DNA of 64,000 nt from Rhizobium rosettiformans W3 (lineage in GTDB: Bacteria > Pseudomonadota > Alphaproteobacteria > Rhizobiales > Rhizobiaceae): the NCBI RefSeq assembly GCF_004912135.1, contig NZ_STGU01000004.1, forward strand, positions 124,001 through 188,000, in the 5' to 3' direction. The position numbers and the translations under genes were made by a program. Shown here piece by piece: positions 10,065 to 20,160 of the stretch (position 1 is its first letter; each line of letters starts with the position of its first letter). The notes under the pieces were generated by a model. The model was not told the DNA's origin, ran no database searches, and worked only from the letters and a program-made list of their open reading frames with translations.

Positions 10065-13043
10065 ATGAAAAAAGGCGATCACCTCTTCCTCGTCGACGGC
10101 TCGGGTTTCATCTTCCGCGCCTTCCACGCCATCCCGGCCCTGAACCGCAAGTCGGACGGCCTGCCCGTCAACGCGGTCTCCGGCTTCTGCAACATGCTGT
10201 GGAAGCTGTTGCGCGATGCCCGCAACACCGATGTAGGTGTGACGCCGACCCATCTGGCGGTCATCTTCGACTACTCGTCGACGACTTTCCGCAAGGAAAT
10301 CTATCCGCTCTACAAGGCGAACCGCTCGGCCCCGCCGGAAGACCTGATCCCGCAATTCGGCCTGATCCGCCATGCGACCCGCGCCTTCAATCTCCCCTGC
10401 ATCGAGACCGAAGGTTTCGAGGCCGACGACATCATCGCCACCTATGCCCGCCAGGCAGAGGCCGTCGGCGCCGATGTCACCATCGTCTCCTCCGACAAGG
10501 ACCTGATGCAACTCGTCACCGCGAACGTGCATATGTACGACGCGATGAAGGACAAGCAGATCGGCATTCCCGACGTCATCGAGAAATGGGGCGTGCCGCC
10601 GGAAAAGATGATCGACCTCCAGGCCATGACCGGCGATTCGACCGACAACGTGCCGGGCATTCCCGGTATCGGCCCGAAGACCGCCGCCCAGCTTTTGGAA
10701 GAGTTCGGCGATCTGGAGACGCTGCTCGCCCGTGCCGATGAGATCAAACAGGTCAAGCGCCGCGAAAACATCGTGGCCAATGCCGAGCTTGCCCGCGTCT
10801 CGCGCCAGCTCGTCGAACTTCGCACCGATGTGCCGCTCGACATGAAGCTCGAGGACCTAGTGCTCGAACCGCAGAATGGTCCGAAGCTCATCGCCTTCCT
10901 TAAGGCCATGGAATTTACCACGCTGACGCGCCGCGTGGCAGAAGTCTGCGACTGTGATGCGGCCGCCATCGAGCCTGCCACCGTGCCGGTTGAATGGGGT
11001 GATGCCGCCCGCGGTCCCGATCTCGATGCCGGCGATGCACCTGCATCGTCCGCAACCTCGGCAGCAGCCGCCACGACATCCACGGCACCGGCAGCCACCC
11101 CCAATGGCAAAACCCCCGGCGATCTTGCGGCAAGCCGCGCCAACGCCTTTGCCGGCAAGCCGCTCGACACCGGCAGCTATGTCACGATCCGCGATATCGA
11201 GACGCTTGAGCTCTGGATTTCGGCCGCCCGCGAAACCGGCCTCGTTGCCTTCGACACCGAGACCACGTCGCTCGACCCGATGCAGGCCGAACTCGTCGGC
11301 GTCTCGCTCGCGATCCAGGACAATGTGCTCTCACCCGGCTCGACCGATATCCGCGCCGCCTATATCCCGCTGACCCACAAGACGGGCGTGGGTGATCTCC
11401 TCGGCGGCGGTCATGCCGAGGGCCAGATCCCGATGAAGGAGGCACTGGCCGCCCTGAAGGGCCTGCTCGAAGATCCTTCCGTCCTGAAGGTCGCGCAGAA
11501 TCTGAAATACGATTACCTGGTGATGAAGCGCCACGGGATCACGCTTCAGTCCTTCGACGACACCATGCTGATGTCCTACGTGCTCGACGCCGGCAAGGGC
11601 AATCACGGCATGGACGGCCTCTCGGAGAAGTGGCTCGGCCACACCCCGATCCCGTACAAGGATGTCGCCGGCTCCGGCAAATCCTCCGTCACCTTCGATC
11701 TCGTCGACATCGATCGCGCAACCGCTTATGCCGCCGAGGACGCAGATGTGACGCTCCGCCTCTGGCTGGTGCTGAAACCGCGCCTAGCCGCCGAGGGTCT
11801 GACGCGCATCTATGAGCGGCTGGAACGCCCGCTGGTACCGGTGCTTGCCCATATGGAAGAGCGCGGCATCACCGTCGATCGCCAGATCCTCTCCCGCCTC
11901 TCGGGCGAACTTGCCCAGAAGGCCGCTGCCGCCGAGGACGAGGTCTACGAACTCGCCGGCGAGCGTTTCAACATCGGCTCGCCCAAGCAGCTCGGCGATA
12001 TCCTCTTCGGTCGTATGGGCCTGCCAGGCGGGTCCAAGACCAAGACCGGCCAGTGGTCCACCTCCGCCCAGGTGCTGGAAGACCTTGCTGCCGAGGGTGC
12101 CCCCCTGCCGCGCAAGATCGTCGACTGGCGCCAACTGACCAAGCTCAAGTCCACTTATACCGACGCGCTGCCCGGCTATATCCACCCTGAGACCAAGCGC
12201 GTCCACACGGGCTATTCGCTCGCCTCGACGACCACGGGCCGCCTGTCTTCATCCGAGCCGAACCTGCAGAACATCCCGGTCCGTACCGCCGAAGGCCGCA
12301 AGATCCGCACGGCCTTCATCTCGACACCCGGCCACAAGCTGCTCTCGGCCGACTACAGCCAAATCGAACTGCGCGTGCTCGCCCATGTCGCCGAGATCCC
12401 GCAGCTGCGTCAGGCCTTCGCCGACGGCGTCGACATCCATGCCATGACGGCGTCGGAAATGTTCGGCGTCCCGGTCGAGGGCATGCCGTCCGACGTCCGC
12501 CGCCGCGCCAAGGCGATCAACTTCGGCATCATCTACGGCATCTCGGCCTTCGGACTTGCCAACCAGCTCGGCATCGAGCGCTCGGAAGCGGGGGAATACA
12601 TCAAGAAGTATTTCGAGCGCTTCCCCGGCATCAAGGACTACATGGAGAGCACCAAGGCCTTCGCCCGTGACAAGGGTTATGTGGAAACCATCTTCGGCCG
12701 CCGCGCGCATTACCCGGAAATCAGATCGTCCAACCCCTCGATGCGCGCCTTCAACGAGCGCGCCGCGATCAACGCGCCGATCCAGGGCTCGGCCGCCGAC
12801 ATCATCCGCCGCGCCATGATCCAGATCGAGCCGGCGCTTGCAGCAGCGGGTCTGTCTGAGCGTGTCCGCATGCTGCTGCAGGTGCATGACGAACTGATCT
12901 TCGAAGTCGAGGACGAGGCCGTCGATGTCGCGATGCCTGTCATCGTCGACATCATGGAAAACGCGGCCATGCCGGCCGTCTCCATGCGCGTGCCGCTCAA
13001 GGTCGACGCCCGCGCCGCCCACAACTGGGACGAGGCGCACTGA
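10065..13043 (+). CDS. polA: DNA polymerase I
   Basis: 992 residues with all three activities. The N-terminal 5'-3' flap nuclease (about 1-300) includes 'FEADDIIATYA' and the helix-hairpin-helix 'NVPGIPGIGPKTAAQLL'. An Ala/Thr/Pro-rich linker (about 320-370) follows. The 3'-5' proofreading exonuclease keeps D397 and E399 in 'FDTETTSLD', plus 'NLKYDYLVMKRHG' and 'YAAEDADVTLRL'. The polymerase domain has motif A 'DYSQIELRVLAHV' (from 763), motif B 'RRRAKAINFGIIYG' (about 811) and motif C with HDE at 941-943. It serves in Okazaki-fragment maturation and repair. The start 'MKKGDHLFLVDGSG' fits the family although no strong ribosome site is visible. Confidence 0.97.
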   Translation: MKKGDHLFLVDGSGFIFRAFHAIPALNRKSDGLPVNAVSGFCNMLWKLLRDARNTDVGVTPTHLAVIFDYSSTTFRKEIYPLYKANRSAPPEDLIPQFGLIRHATRAFNLPCIETEGFEADDIIATYARQAEAVGADVTIVSSDKDLMQLVTANVHMYDAMKDKQIGIPDVIEKWGVPPEKMIDLQAMTGDSTDNVPGIPGIGPKTAAQLLEEFGDLETLLARADEIKQVKRRENIVANAELARVSRQLVELRTDVPLDMKLEDLVLEPQNGPKLIAFLKAMEFTTLTRRVAEVCDCDAAAIEPATVPVEWGDAARGPDLDAGDAPASSATSAAAATTSTAPAATPNGKTPGDLAASRANAFAGKPLDTGSYVTIRDIETLELWISAARETGLVAFDTETTSLDPMQAELVGVSLAIQDNVLSPGSTDIRAAYIPLTHKTGVGDLLGGGHAEGQIPMKEALAALKGLLEDPSVLKVAQNLKYDYLVMKRHGITLQSFDDTMLMSYVLDAGKGNHGMDGLSEKWLGHTPIPYKDVAGSGKSSVTFDLVDIDRATAYAAEDADVTLRLWLVLKPRLAAEGLTRIYERLERPLVPVLAHMEERGITVDRQILSRLSGELAQKAAAAEDEVYELAGERFNIGSPKQLGDILFGRMGLPGGSKTKTGQWSTSAQVLEDLAAEGAPLPRKIVDWRQLTKLKSTYTDALPGYIHPETKRVHTGYSLASTTTGRLSSSEPNLQNIPVRTAEGRKIRTAFISTPGHKLLSADYSQIELRVLAHVAEIPQLRQAFADGVDIHAMTASEMFGVPVEGMPSDVRRRAKAINFGIIYGISAFGLANQLGIERSEAGEYIKKYFERFPGIKDYMESTKAFARDKGYVETIFGRRAHYPEIRSSNPSMRAFNERAAINAPIQGSAADIIRRAMIQIEPALAAAGLSERVRMLLQVHDELIFEVEDEAVDVAMPVIVDIMENAAMPAVSMRVPLKVDARAAHNWDEAH

Positions 13044-13105
13044 GAATTCCCGGCCTTGCCGGTTAGCGAAACACGGGGGCTGTTCAGCCCGCAGGAGTAC
13101 AAGAT

Positions 13106-13900
13106 TTGGCCTTCAAGACCATCAACGGCAATGTCGTCCACTACGAGCTGATCGGCGAGGCGAAAGCCAAGAACCTGATCGTCTTCTCCAACGGGCTCGG
13201 CACCGACTTCCGCATCTGGCTGCCGCTCTTCGATGAGCTCGGTGACGATGTCTCGGTGCTGCTTTATGACAGCCGCGGTCACGGCCTCTCCGGCGGCGCC
13301 GACAAGCCCTTCGGCATGGCCGATCTCGTTTCGGATCTCGCCAGCCTCTGCGACGAACTCGGCATCCGCAAGGCGACCTTCTGCGGCCTTTCCGTTGGCG
13401 GTCTCGTCTGCCAGGGCCTCTGGAAGGAGCGGCCGGACCTCTTCCGCAAGCTCATCCTCTGCGACACCGCCCCCCGCATCGGGTCTGCCGAGATCTGGGC
13501 CGAGCGCATCGCCGGCATCGAAAAGGGCGGCCTGGAAAGTGCGGCCGACAGTGCCATGGCGCGCTGGTTCACCCCGGCCTTCCACGAAGACCGCCCTGAC
13601 GAACTCGCCGGCTACCGCCTGATGATGACGCGCCAGTCCATCGCAGGCTATCTGTCGACCTGTGCTGCCCTGCGCGACACGGATTTCTCCGATGTCCTGC
13701 CGACCATCACGGTCCCCACGCTCTTCGTCGTCGGCGACCAGGACGGCTCGACGCCGCCCGCCACGGTCCAGGCCGGTGCCGATCTCGTGCCGGGCGCTCG
13801 TTTCGAGGAAATCGCCGATTGCGCCCATATCCCTTCAGTCGAGCAGCCGGAAGCGCTCGCCGAGCTGATCCAGGGTTTCATGCGCAAGCAAGCAAACTGA
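13106..13900 (+). CDS. Alpha/beta hydrolase, 3-oxoadipate enol-lactonase-like
   Basis: 264 residues. The start is an unusual TTG at 13106, supported by AGGAG eight bases upstream and by absence of an early ATG. An alpha/beta hydrolase fold is clear: 'VLLYDSRGHGLSGG', nucleophile elbow 'GLSVGG' with S96, an Asp in 'VVGDQDGSTPP', and the catalytic His in 'DCAHIPSVEQPE' (H241). The overall pattern matches PcaD, which opens 3-oxoadipate enol-lactone in the protocatechuate branch of the beta-ketoadipate pathway. No other pca genes are nearby, so a different ester or lactone substrate is possible. It follows polA by 62 bases. Confidence 0.8.
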   Translation: MAFKTINGNVVHYELIGEAKAKNLIVFSNGLGTDFRIWLPLFDELGDDVSVLLYDSRGHGLSGGADKPFGMADLVSDLASLCDELGIRKATFCGLSVGGLVCQGLWKERPDLFRKLILCDTAPRIGSAEIWAERIAGIEKGGLESAADSAMARWFTPAFHEDRPDELAGYRLMMTRQSIAGYLSTCAALRDTDFSDVLPTITVPTLFVVGDQDGSTPPATVQAGADLVPGARFEEIADCAHIPSVEQPEALAELIQGFMRKQAN

Positions 13901-13920
13901 GAACAGTTTCTGGAAATGCA

Positions 13921-13949
13921 GAAGCCGCCTCATGGGCGGCTTCTTTCAT
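13921..13949. terminator. Bidirectional terminator between convergent genes
   Basis: A perfect 9-base stem gaagccgcc/ggcggcttc (13921-13929, 13935-13943) with a five-base loop is followed by tttcattt on the plus strand. It separates the hydrolase gene from gpmA, which converge here. Confidence 0.85.
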
Positions 13950-13970
13950 TTCGGGAAGGGTAGTTTGCGC

Positions 13971-14606
13971 TCAGTGCGCGCCGGACATGTCGCCCAGCAC
14001 TTCCTTGGAAGCCACCGTCGAATCCGCGTTCAGCTTGTAGACCATGGGAACGCCGGTCGCGAGGTTAACCCCGAGGATCTGCTCCTTGGTCAGCTTGTCG
14101 AGAACCATGACCAGCGAGCGCAGCGAATTGCCATGCGCTGCCACCAGCACCTTTTCGCCACGCAGCACGCGCGGCAGGATTTCGGTCAGGTAATAGGGCC
14201 AGACGCGCGCACCGGTATCACGCAGGCTTTCGCCCCCCGGCGGCGGGACGTCGTAGGAGCGGCGCCAGATATGCACCTGCTCCTCGCCCCACTTGGCGCG
14301 CGCATCGTCCTTGTTGAGGCCGGAGAGATCGCCGTAGTCGCGCTCGTTCAGCGCCTGATCCTTGATCGTCTCGAGACCGGTCTGGCCGACATTCTCGAGG
14401 ATGATGTTGCAGGTCTTCTGAGCACGCGTCAGCACGGACGTGAAAGCGATATCGAACTTGATGCCGTAATCGGCAAGCGCCTTGCCGCCGGCATTGGCTT
14501 CCTGCACGCCGAGTTCGGTCAGGTCCGGATCACGCCAGCCGGTAAACAGGTTCTTCAGGTTCCAGTCGCTCTGGCCATGGCGCACGAGCACGAGGGTACC
14601 GGTCAT
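13971..14606 (-). CDS. gpmA: 2,3-bisphosphoglycerate-dependent phosphoglycerate mutase
   Basis: 211 residues from ATG 14606, preceded by GAGAGGA; a TTG two codons upstream is less likely. The phosphohistidine motif '[12 protein letters not shown]' (H10), 'LTELG', '[11 protein letters not shown]' with the proton-donating Glu, 'GGESL' and the second catalytic His in '[14 protein letters not shown]' are all present. It interconverts 3- and 2-phosphoglycerate in glycolysis and gluconeogenesis. It is shorter than the 250-residue E. coli enzyme, as is usual in alphaproteobacteria. It lies 21 bases after dapB in the same direction, so co-transcription is likely. Confidence 0.95.
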   Translation of the reverse strand: MTGTLVLVRHGQSDWNLKNLFTGWRDPDLTELGVQEANAGGKALADYGIKFDIAFTSVLTRAQKTCNIILENVGQTGLETIKDQALNERDYGDLSGLNKDDARAKWGEEQVHIWRRSYDVPPPGGESLRDTGARVWPYYLTEILPRVLRGEKVLVAAHGNSLRSLVMVLDKLTKEQILGVNLATGVPMVYKLNADSTVASKEVLGDMSGAH

Positions 14607-14627
14607 CGACAATTCCTCTCTTGACGA

Positions 14628-15452
14628 TCAGGGGGTGGAGTTGAGCCCGAGCACGTCGAGCATGGTATAGCGTCCGGGCTTCTTGTCCCGGGCCCAGGTG
14701 GCAGCCTTCAGCGCGCCGCGGGCAAAGAGCGAGCGATCGGTCGCGCTGTGAGACAGCGTGATCAACTCGCCTTCGCTGGCAAACAGCACCTGATGCTCGC
14801 CGATGACCGAGCCGCCGCGCAGTGTGGCAAAGCCGATCGAGCCTTGCTCGCGCGGTCCGGTATGGCCGTCGCGCACGCGGACCGAATGATCGGCCAGCGA
14901 AATGCCCCGGCCCTCGGCCGCCGCTTCACCGAGCAGAAGGGCGGTGCCAGACGGCGCGTCCACCTTGTGCTTGTGGTGCATTTCGAGCACCTCGATATCC
15001 CAGCCGGCGGCATCGAGCGCGCGCGCCGCCTGCTTGATGAGAACCGAGAGCAGATTGACGCCAAGGCTCATATTGCCCGACTTCACCACCCGCGCATGCC
15101 GTGCTGCCGCGTCGATCTTCGCCTCATGCTCCGGCAGGCAGCCCGTGGTGCCGATCACATGCACGATGCGCGCCTGGGCGGCGAGGGCTGCGAATTCTAC
15201 GGTTGACGCCGGCGTGGTGAAGTCGATGACGCCATCGGCATGCAGGAAGGCCGCCAGCGGATCGTCGGTCACGGCAACGCCAAGCTTGGGCACACCAGCC
15301 AGTTCGCCCGCATCCTGGCCCAGCGCGGCAGAGCCCGCCCGTTCGACCGCCGCATGCAGCACAAGGCCCTCGGTCTCGCTGATCAGTTTGATCAGCGTCT
15401 TGCCCATGCGACCGGCGGCACCAACGACGACGAGCTTCATGGGCGTATCCAT
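14628..15452 (-). CDS. dapB: 4-hydroxy-tetrahydrodipicolinate reductase
   Basis: 274 residues. An N-terminal Rossmann motif '[14 protein letters not shown]' binds NAD(P)H; 'VIDFTTPAS' and 'IGTTG' follow; the signature '[16 protein letters not shown]' carries the catalytic His pair and Lys plus the substrate-binding S-G-T-A. It catalyses the second committed step from aspartate semialdehyde to diaminopimelate and lysine, supplying peptidoglycan. The length and motifs match the family. It sits between an ABC exporter (6 bases upstream) and gpmA in one minus-strand group. Confidence 0.96.
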   Translation of the reverse strand: MDTPMKLVVVGAAGRMGKTLIKLISETEGLVLHAAVERAGSAALGQDAGELAGVPKLGVAVTDDPLAAFLHADGVIDFTTPASTVEFAALAAQARIVHVIGTTGCLPEHEAKIDAAARHARVVKSGNMSLGVNLLSVLIKQAARALDAAGWDIEVLEMHHKHKVDAPSGTALLLGEAAAEGRGISLADHSVRVRDGHTGPREQGSIGFATLRGGSVIGEHQVLFASEGELITLSHSATDRSLFARGALKAATWARDKKPGRYTMLDVLGLNSTP

Positions 15453-15458
15453 GCGAGA

Positions 15459-17342
15459 TTATTCCTGGCTGCTGAGCAGGCCGTTGGGGGCGGCCTGAAG
15501 GTTGTTGAGGCGAGCGTAAAGACCACCCGGCTGCTGCGCAAGGCTCTCATGCGTGCCTTCCTCGACCGCCTGGCCTGCATGCATCACGATGATCTTGTCG
15601 GCATTGACAACCGTCGACAGGCGGTGCGCGATGACAATCACCGTGCGTCCGGCCATGGCCGCGTCCAGCGCCTGCTGCACGGCCGCTTCCGATTCCGTGT
15701 CGAGCGCAGAGGTCGCCTCGTCGAGCAGCAGGATCGGCGCATTGCGCACCAGCGCACGCGCGATCGACAGCCGCTGCCGCTGACCACCGGACAGTGTCGC
15801 CCCGTTCTCGCCGACCGGCGTGTCGTAACCCTGCGGCTGCGCCAGAATGAAGTCATGCGCATTCGCAAGCCGTGCTGCATCCTCGATCTCCGCATCGGTC
15901 GCATCGGGGCGCCCGTAGCGGATATTGTCGCGGATCGTGCCTTCGAAGAGATACGGCTGCTGCGACACGTAGGCGAGATGCTGGCGCAGTGACGACTTCG
16001 TCACATCGGCGATATTGTGCCCGTCGATCAGGATCTCACCGTTCCCCGGGTCATAGAAGCGCGGCACGAGCGTAATCACGGTCGACTTGCCGGCTCCGGA
16101 CGGGCCAACCAGGGCCGTCGTCTTGCCACCTTCGGCGACGAAGCTCAGATTGCGAAGCACGGGCGGATTGTCGCCATAGGCGAAGCTCACATTGCGGAAT
16201 TCGATCCGCGCGTTGGTGACCTCGAGCGCGCCGGCACCCGGCTTGTCGCGCTGATGCGGCTGCATGTCGAGGATCTCGTAGATCATCCGCGCATTGACCG
16301 CCGCGCGCTCCATCTGCACCTGCAGCTTCGCCAGGCGTTTCGCCGGTTCATAGGCGAGAAGCAGAGCGGTGACGAAGGAGAAGAAGGCACCCGGCAGCAC
16401 GCCGCCATAGATCGACTGATAGGCGGCATAGGCCATGACGCCGGCGATCGAGAAGCCGGCCACCGTCTCGGTCATCGGGCCGTTGCGCTCGCTGAGCTGC
16501 GCGATCTTGTTTGCCCGCCGCTCCGCCTGGTCGATACTCGACTGGATCCTGCCCTGAAGCTCCCTCTCCATCGTGAAGGCCTTGACGATGGCAATGCCCT
16601 GCACGGCTTCCTGCATTGAGCCCAGGACATGGGAGTTGAGGATGATGCTGTCCTTGGTGGCGCTGCGAAGGCGCTTGGAAAGATAGCGCAGGCCAAGCAG
16701 CAGCGGCGGCGCCACGGTGAACACGATCAGCGTCAGCACCAGATCCTGGTAGAGCATGACGCCGAGAAGAGCGACCAGCGTCACGAGATCGCGTGCGAGC
16801 GATGTCACGGTGAGGTTGAGCACATCCCGCACGCCATTGATGTTCTGGTTGATCTGGGCCGCAAGCCGCGCCGAGCGCGCCTCGTTGAAATAGCCGACCG
16901 ATAGCGTCATCAGATGGGCAAACAGGCGCTTCTGATAGCGCGCCACGATGTTGTTGCCGATCTTGGAAAGGGTCACCGCCTGGCCGTAACCGGCGAAACC
17001 GCGCAGCACGAAGGCGACAAAGATCGAGCCGCAGATGATCCAGACGAGGTCGGCGCGCCTGTTGGCGAAGGCCTCATTGATGACCGACTCCATGATCCAG
17101 GCGGTAAAGGCGGTGGTTCCGGCGACGATCAACAGGCAGACGATCGCAAAAGCGTAGCCCTTGACGTGCTCACGGCCGTTCTCGGCCACGACCCGCCGGA
17201 GGACGGCGGTGACGCTCTCGATATCCGCTGCCTTGCGGCTTTCGTTGTCTTTGGCGTCCAAGAAGAAAGTCCTGTGCGATTGCTGTCTCACGCCTCGCAG
17301 AGGCGCCGCCGCTCTATAGCCAGTCGCAGCGTCTTTGGCCAT
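15459..17342 (-). CDS. MsbA-like ABC transporter, fused membrane and ATPase domains
   Basis: 627 residues. A type IV exporter membrane domain (about 60-340, six helices) is followed by a nucleotide-binding domain with Walker A 'GPSGAGKST', Q-loop 'YVSQQPYLFEGTIRDNI', signature '[15 protein letters not shown]', Walker B 'ILLLDEATSALD' and H-loop 'VIAHRLSTV'. It resembles MsbA-type lipid A flippases and multidrug exporters; substrate is not decided. The start is uncertain: ATG 17342 lacks a good ribosome site, while GTG 17291 and a TTG at 17261 behind AGGA are alternatives. glk ends 21 bases upstream and dapB begins 6 bases downstream. Confidence 0.88.
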   Translation of the reverse strand: MAKDAATGYRAAAPLRGVRQQSHRTFFLDAKDNESRKAADIESVTAVLRRVVAENGREHVKGYAFAIVCLLIVAGTTAFTAWIMESVINEAFANRRADLVWIICGSIFVAFVLRGFAGYGQAVTLSKIGNNIVARYQKRLFAHLMTLSVGYFNEARSARLAAQINQNINGVRDVLNLTVTSLARDLVTLVALLGVMLYQDLVLTLIVFTVAPPLLLGLRYLSKRLRSATKDSIILNSHVLGSMQEAVQGIAIVKAFTMERELQGRIQSSIDQAERRANKIAQLSERNGPMTETVAGFSIAGVMAYAAYQSIYGGVLPGAFFSFVTALLLAYEPAKRLAKLQVQMERAAVNARMIYEILDMQPHQRDKPGAGALEVTNARIEFRNVSFAYGDNPPVLRNLSFVAEGGKTTALVGPSGAGKSTVITLVPRFYDPGNGEILIDGHNIADVTKSSLRQHLAYVSQQPYLFEGTIRDNIRYGRPDATDAEIEDAARLANAHDFILAQPQGYDTPVGENGATLSGGQRQRLSIARALVRNAPILLLDEATSALDTESEAAVQQALDAAMAGRTVIVIAHRLSTVVNADKIIVMHAGQAVEEGTHESLAQQPGGLYARLNNLQAAPNGLLSSQE

Positions 17343-17363
17343 AGCCGCAGGTGCGCAGGGAGC

Positions 17364-18404
17364 TCAGCGCCAGTGACGCCCCTCGGTCGCTAGCCCGAAA
17401 TCGGCAGGCGCCGTCGCAAAGGCGGCGAGCCCGTGCAGGGCAGCCTGCGGATGGGTGACGACAAAGGTCGGGATGCCATGCATCACGCCCTGATGTGGTG
17501 CCTTGTCTTCGAAGGCGGCCCGGAATTCGCCGCTCTGCAATGCCGGCAGGATTTTTGGCGAAATGCCACCGGCGAGGAAAACTCCGCCCTTTGCCATGAA
17601 GATCAGCGCCAGATCGCCGGCAACCCGTCCGAGATAGGTCGCAAACAGGCTGAGCGCCTCACCGGCCAGGCTGTCCGCGCCGGAAATGCCCGCGGCCGAA
17701 ACCTGGGCCGGCTCTTCGTATCGGGGCGTCAGATTGCCATCGGCCTTGCAGAGCGCCCGATAGATGTTCATAAGCCCGCGCCCGGAGAGAAGCTCTTCCG
17801 CCGAAATGCGGCCAAGGGCGGCGTTAGGATCGCGGACCGGCGTCAGATGCGGCCAGATCTGGTAGTCACGCGCGGTGCGCGGACCGACATCCACATGCCC
17901 GCCTTCGCCCGGAACCGGGAACCACATGTCACGCGCGCGCACAAGGCCGGCAACGCCAAGTCCTGTGCCGGGTCCCAGCACGACGCGCGAGCCGAGCGGG
18001 GCTTCGCTGAGCGAGCCCAGATGCTGTCGGTCATCAACGTCAAGCGTGGCTGCCGCCAGCGCCTGCGCTTCGAAGTCATTAAGCAAGAGCACTTCGGAGA
18101 AGCCGAGATCGGCCATCAGCACCTTGGGGCGCACCACCCAGGGGCAGTTCGTCAGCGGCACCTCGTCGCCCTTGATCGGCCCTGCCAGCGCGAGGATCAG
18201 GGAGCGCGGCTTGTGGCTCGTCGTTTCCAGCACGCTCACGCGGATGGCCTCGTCGATCGTTGCGAAATCCTTGTTCACCACGTTCGGAAAGCTGATCTGT
18301 TCGCCGCTCTCGTCAAGCAGGATCGAGAAGCGGGCATTGGTGCCGCCGATATCGCCGATCAGGATTGGGAAGGGCAGGGTGTCGTCGCGCTGTGTCTTGG
18401 CCAT
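17364..18404 (-). CDS. glk: Glucokinase
   Basis: 346 residues of the bacterial GlcK (ROK-independent) type. The ATP phosphate loop '[14 protein letters not shown]' is at the N-terminus, followed by '[10 protein letters not shown]', the catalytic Asp in 'LLNDFEAQA', '[14 protein letters not shown]' and the glucose-binding '[11 protein letters not shown]'. A C-terminal '[13 protein letters not shown]' closes the nucleotide site. It phosphorylates glucose to glucose-6-phosphate in the cytoplasm, feeding the Entner-Doudoroff and pentose phosphate pathways. It is 28 bases downstream of mgsA in the same orientation. Confidence 0.95.
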   Translation of the reverse strand: MAKTQRDDTLPFPILIGDIGGTNARFSILLDESGEQISFPNVVNKDFATIDEAIRVSVLETTSHKPRSLILALAGPIKGDEVPLTNCPWVVRPKVLMADLGFSEVLLLNDFEAQALAAATLDVDDRQHLGSLSEAPLGSRVVLGPGTGLGVAGLVRARDMWFPVPGEGGHVDVGPRTARDYQIWPHLTPVRDPNAALGRISAEELLSGRGLMNIYRALCKADGNLTPRYEEPAQVSAAGISGADSLAGEALSLFATYLGRVAGDLALIFMAKGGVFLAGGISPKILPALQSGEFRAAFEDKAPHQGVMHGIPTFVVTHPQAALHGLAAFATAPADFGLATEGRHWR

Positions 18405-18432
18405 GGTGTGTCCGGTCTTGGGCCCCGCTGCC

Positions 18433-18813
18433 TCAGGCAGTCAGGGTCTGCATCAGAATGTCGGCGGTCGCGAGGTTCAACGCCATCGGAATGTCGTAGA
18501 CGGTCGCAAGCCGCATCAGCGCCTTGACATCCACATCATGGGGCATCGGAGTCAAGGGGTCGACGAAGAAGACGAGCATGTCGACTTCCCCCGTCGAGAT
18601 CAACGCACCGATCTGCTGGTCGCCTCCGAGAGGCCCGCTTTTCAGCCGCGTCACGTCGAGTTCCGGAACAGCATCCTTGATCCGCCCGCCCGTCGTGCCC
18701 GTCGCCACGATCTTCCAGCTTTGCAGCTTGGCTTGGTGACGTCGGGCGAAGTCCGCCATGTCGTCCTTTTTCTGGTCATGCGCGATCAGGGCGATGCAAC
18801 GGGTGCGGCTCAC
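18433..18813 (-). CDS. mgsA: Methylglyoxal synthase
   Basis: 126 residues from GTG 18813, which has GGGGA six bases upstream and gives the usual short lead before '[14 protein letters not shown]'; an ATG at 18831 adds six residues. Family motifs are 'ATGTTGGRI', '[14 protein letters not shown]' with the catalytic Asp, and '[18 protein letters not shown]' with the catalytic His. The enzyme converts dihydroxyacetone phosphate to methylglyoxal, relieving phosphate limitation when sugar uptake outruns lower glycolysis. Adjacent glk makes this a sensible metabolic pairing. Confidence 0.94.
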   Translation of the reverse strand: MSRTRCIALIAHDQKKDDMADFARRHQAKLQSWKIVATGTTGGRIKDAVPELDVTRLKSGPLGGDQQIGALISTGEVDMLVFFVDPLTPMPHDVDVKALMRLATVYDIPMALNLATADILMQTLTA

Positions 18814-18901
18814 GACAGGTCCCCAGCTCATTTAAATCGATTTGATAAACCCATCTAGCGCAGCCGGCATCCGTTGAAAAGGCACCCGAAGGGACCTTGT
18901 G

Positions 18902-19972
18902 TCACCAGCCCGAAGGCCGTGCCGGCGGAACGGGAACGACGGCGGGCAGCTCGAAGCCCTGCGGCGAGGAGGCCATCGGTGCTGCAAAGGCCGATGCGGC
19001 ACTGCTTGGTAGTGCGCCACCGCTCGCCTGATAGGTCACCTCATATTCGTTGGCCGGGCCACGAGCCTGCAGAACCGTGCTGCAGGCTTTCGGCAAGTCC
19101 GAGACCTGCATCGCGCGCGGCTTTGGCGCCGGCTTCGCGTTCGGGTCCTTTTTCGGTGCTGCCCACGGCTCCTTGGTGAACCACCAAGCCAGCGATTTGT
19201 CGCAGCCGTCGCCCGGTGGCACGGCAGCCTGCGGCTTGCAGCCGCTTGCACCCTCGGGGCAGCGCATGCGGATATGGAAATGCGCGTCGTGACCGTAGAT
19301 GGGGCGGATCTTGCCCAGCACGGAGCGGTCGCCGGTCCAGGTGTCGCAGAGTTTCTTTTTGATCGCCGGATTGACGAAGATGCGTTCGACCTGCGGATAA
19401 CTCGCCGCCTGTACGACCACACGCGCATGGGTGTCGGTCCACAGGCGCTTGTCGACGGTCAGGAACTTGTCCTTCACCAGCATCGAGGTGAATGGCATGT
19501 CTTCGCGCTGCTGCGGCGACAGGGGCTGAGCCGGCTTCGGCGTGAACCATATATCGGCATCGAGCCCGATCTGATGCGAGGCATGGCCTGACAGCATCGG
19601 GCCGCCGCGCGGCTGCGAGATGTCGCCGATCAGGATGCCCGAACCCCAGCCAAGCTGCACCGCATCCTTCGAAAAGCGCTCGAGCAGCGCGATCATTTGC
19701 GGATGACCCCAGCGACGATTGCGCGAAAGCCGCATCGCCTGCCAGGTCGGCCCATCCGTTGGAATGGCAACGGCGCCGGCAATGCAGCCCTTGGCATAGG
19801 AGCCATAGGGCGAAGGCGCAGCCTTTGCCGGCAAGGTCATGCCCCCGAACAGTTCTTTCGCCGGACGTCCTTCGGCAAGGGCGCCCTCGCCGGTGGCACC
19901 AACAAAGGCTGCCGTGAGCATCAGGGCGGTGGTAATCGGGCGGGTGCCCCAGGTCTTCTTCATCGTCTGCAT
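18902..19972 (-). CDS. mepA: Penicillin-insensitive murein endopeptidase
   Basis: 356 residues from ATG 19972, with GGGGA just upstream; ATG 19963 and a longer 20023 start are alternatives. A signal peptide ends near 'GALAEGRP'. The LAS-type metallopeptidase core shows 'LSGHASHQIGLDADIWF' with zinc-binding His and Asp and 'GHDAHFHIRMRCP' with the last zinc His. Paired cysteines typical of periplasmic MepA are present. It cleaves D-Ala-mDAP cross-links of peptidoglycan. The C-terminal 40 residues are Ala/Pro/Ser-rich and look disordered. Confidence 0.93.
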   Translation of the reverse strand: MQTMKKTWGTRPITTALMLTAAFVGATGEGALAEGRPAKELFGGMTLPAKAAPSPYGSYAKGCIAGAVAIPTDGPTWQAMRLSRNRRWGHPQMIALLERFSKDAVQLGWGSGILIGDISQPRGGPMLSGHASHQIGLDADIWFTPKPAQPLSPQQREDMPFTSMLVKDKFLTVDKRLWTDTHARVVVQAASYPQVERIFVNPAIKKKLCDTWTGDRSVLGKIRPIYGHDAHFHIRMRCPEGASGCKPQAAVPPGDGCDKSLAWWFTKEPWAAPKKDPNAKPAPKPRAMQVSDLPKACSTVLQARGPANEYEVTYQASGGALPSSAASAFAAPMASSPQGFELPAVVPVPPARPSGW

Positions 19973-20160
19973 GTGTCCCCGGTCTCTCCGGATCCACCCG
20001 ACGTCTCCGCCGGGGTGAATCATCTGTCAGTCTAACCTGAAACCGAAATGGGGTGAATCTGCGGAGCGGTAGATGCTCACTTCTCCGTCACCCGTCTGTA
20101 TTTTGCCGCCATTTGTCCTATTCTGCTCCACAACCATCAAGAAACAGGGGATCTCGGCCG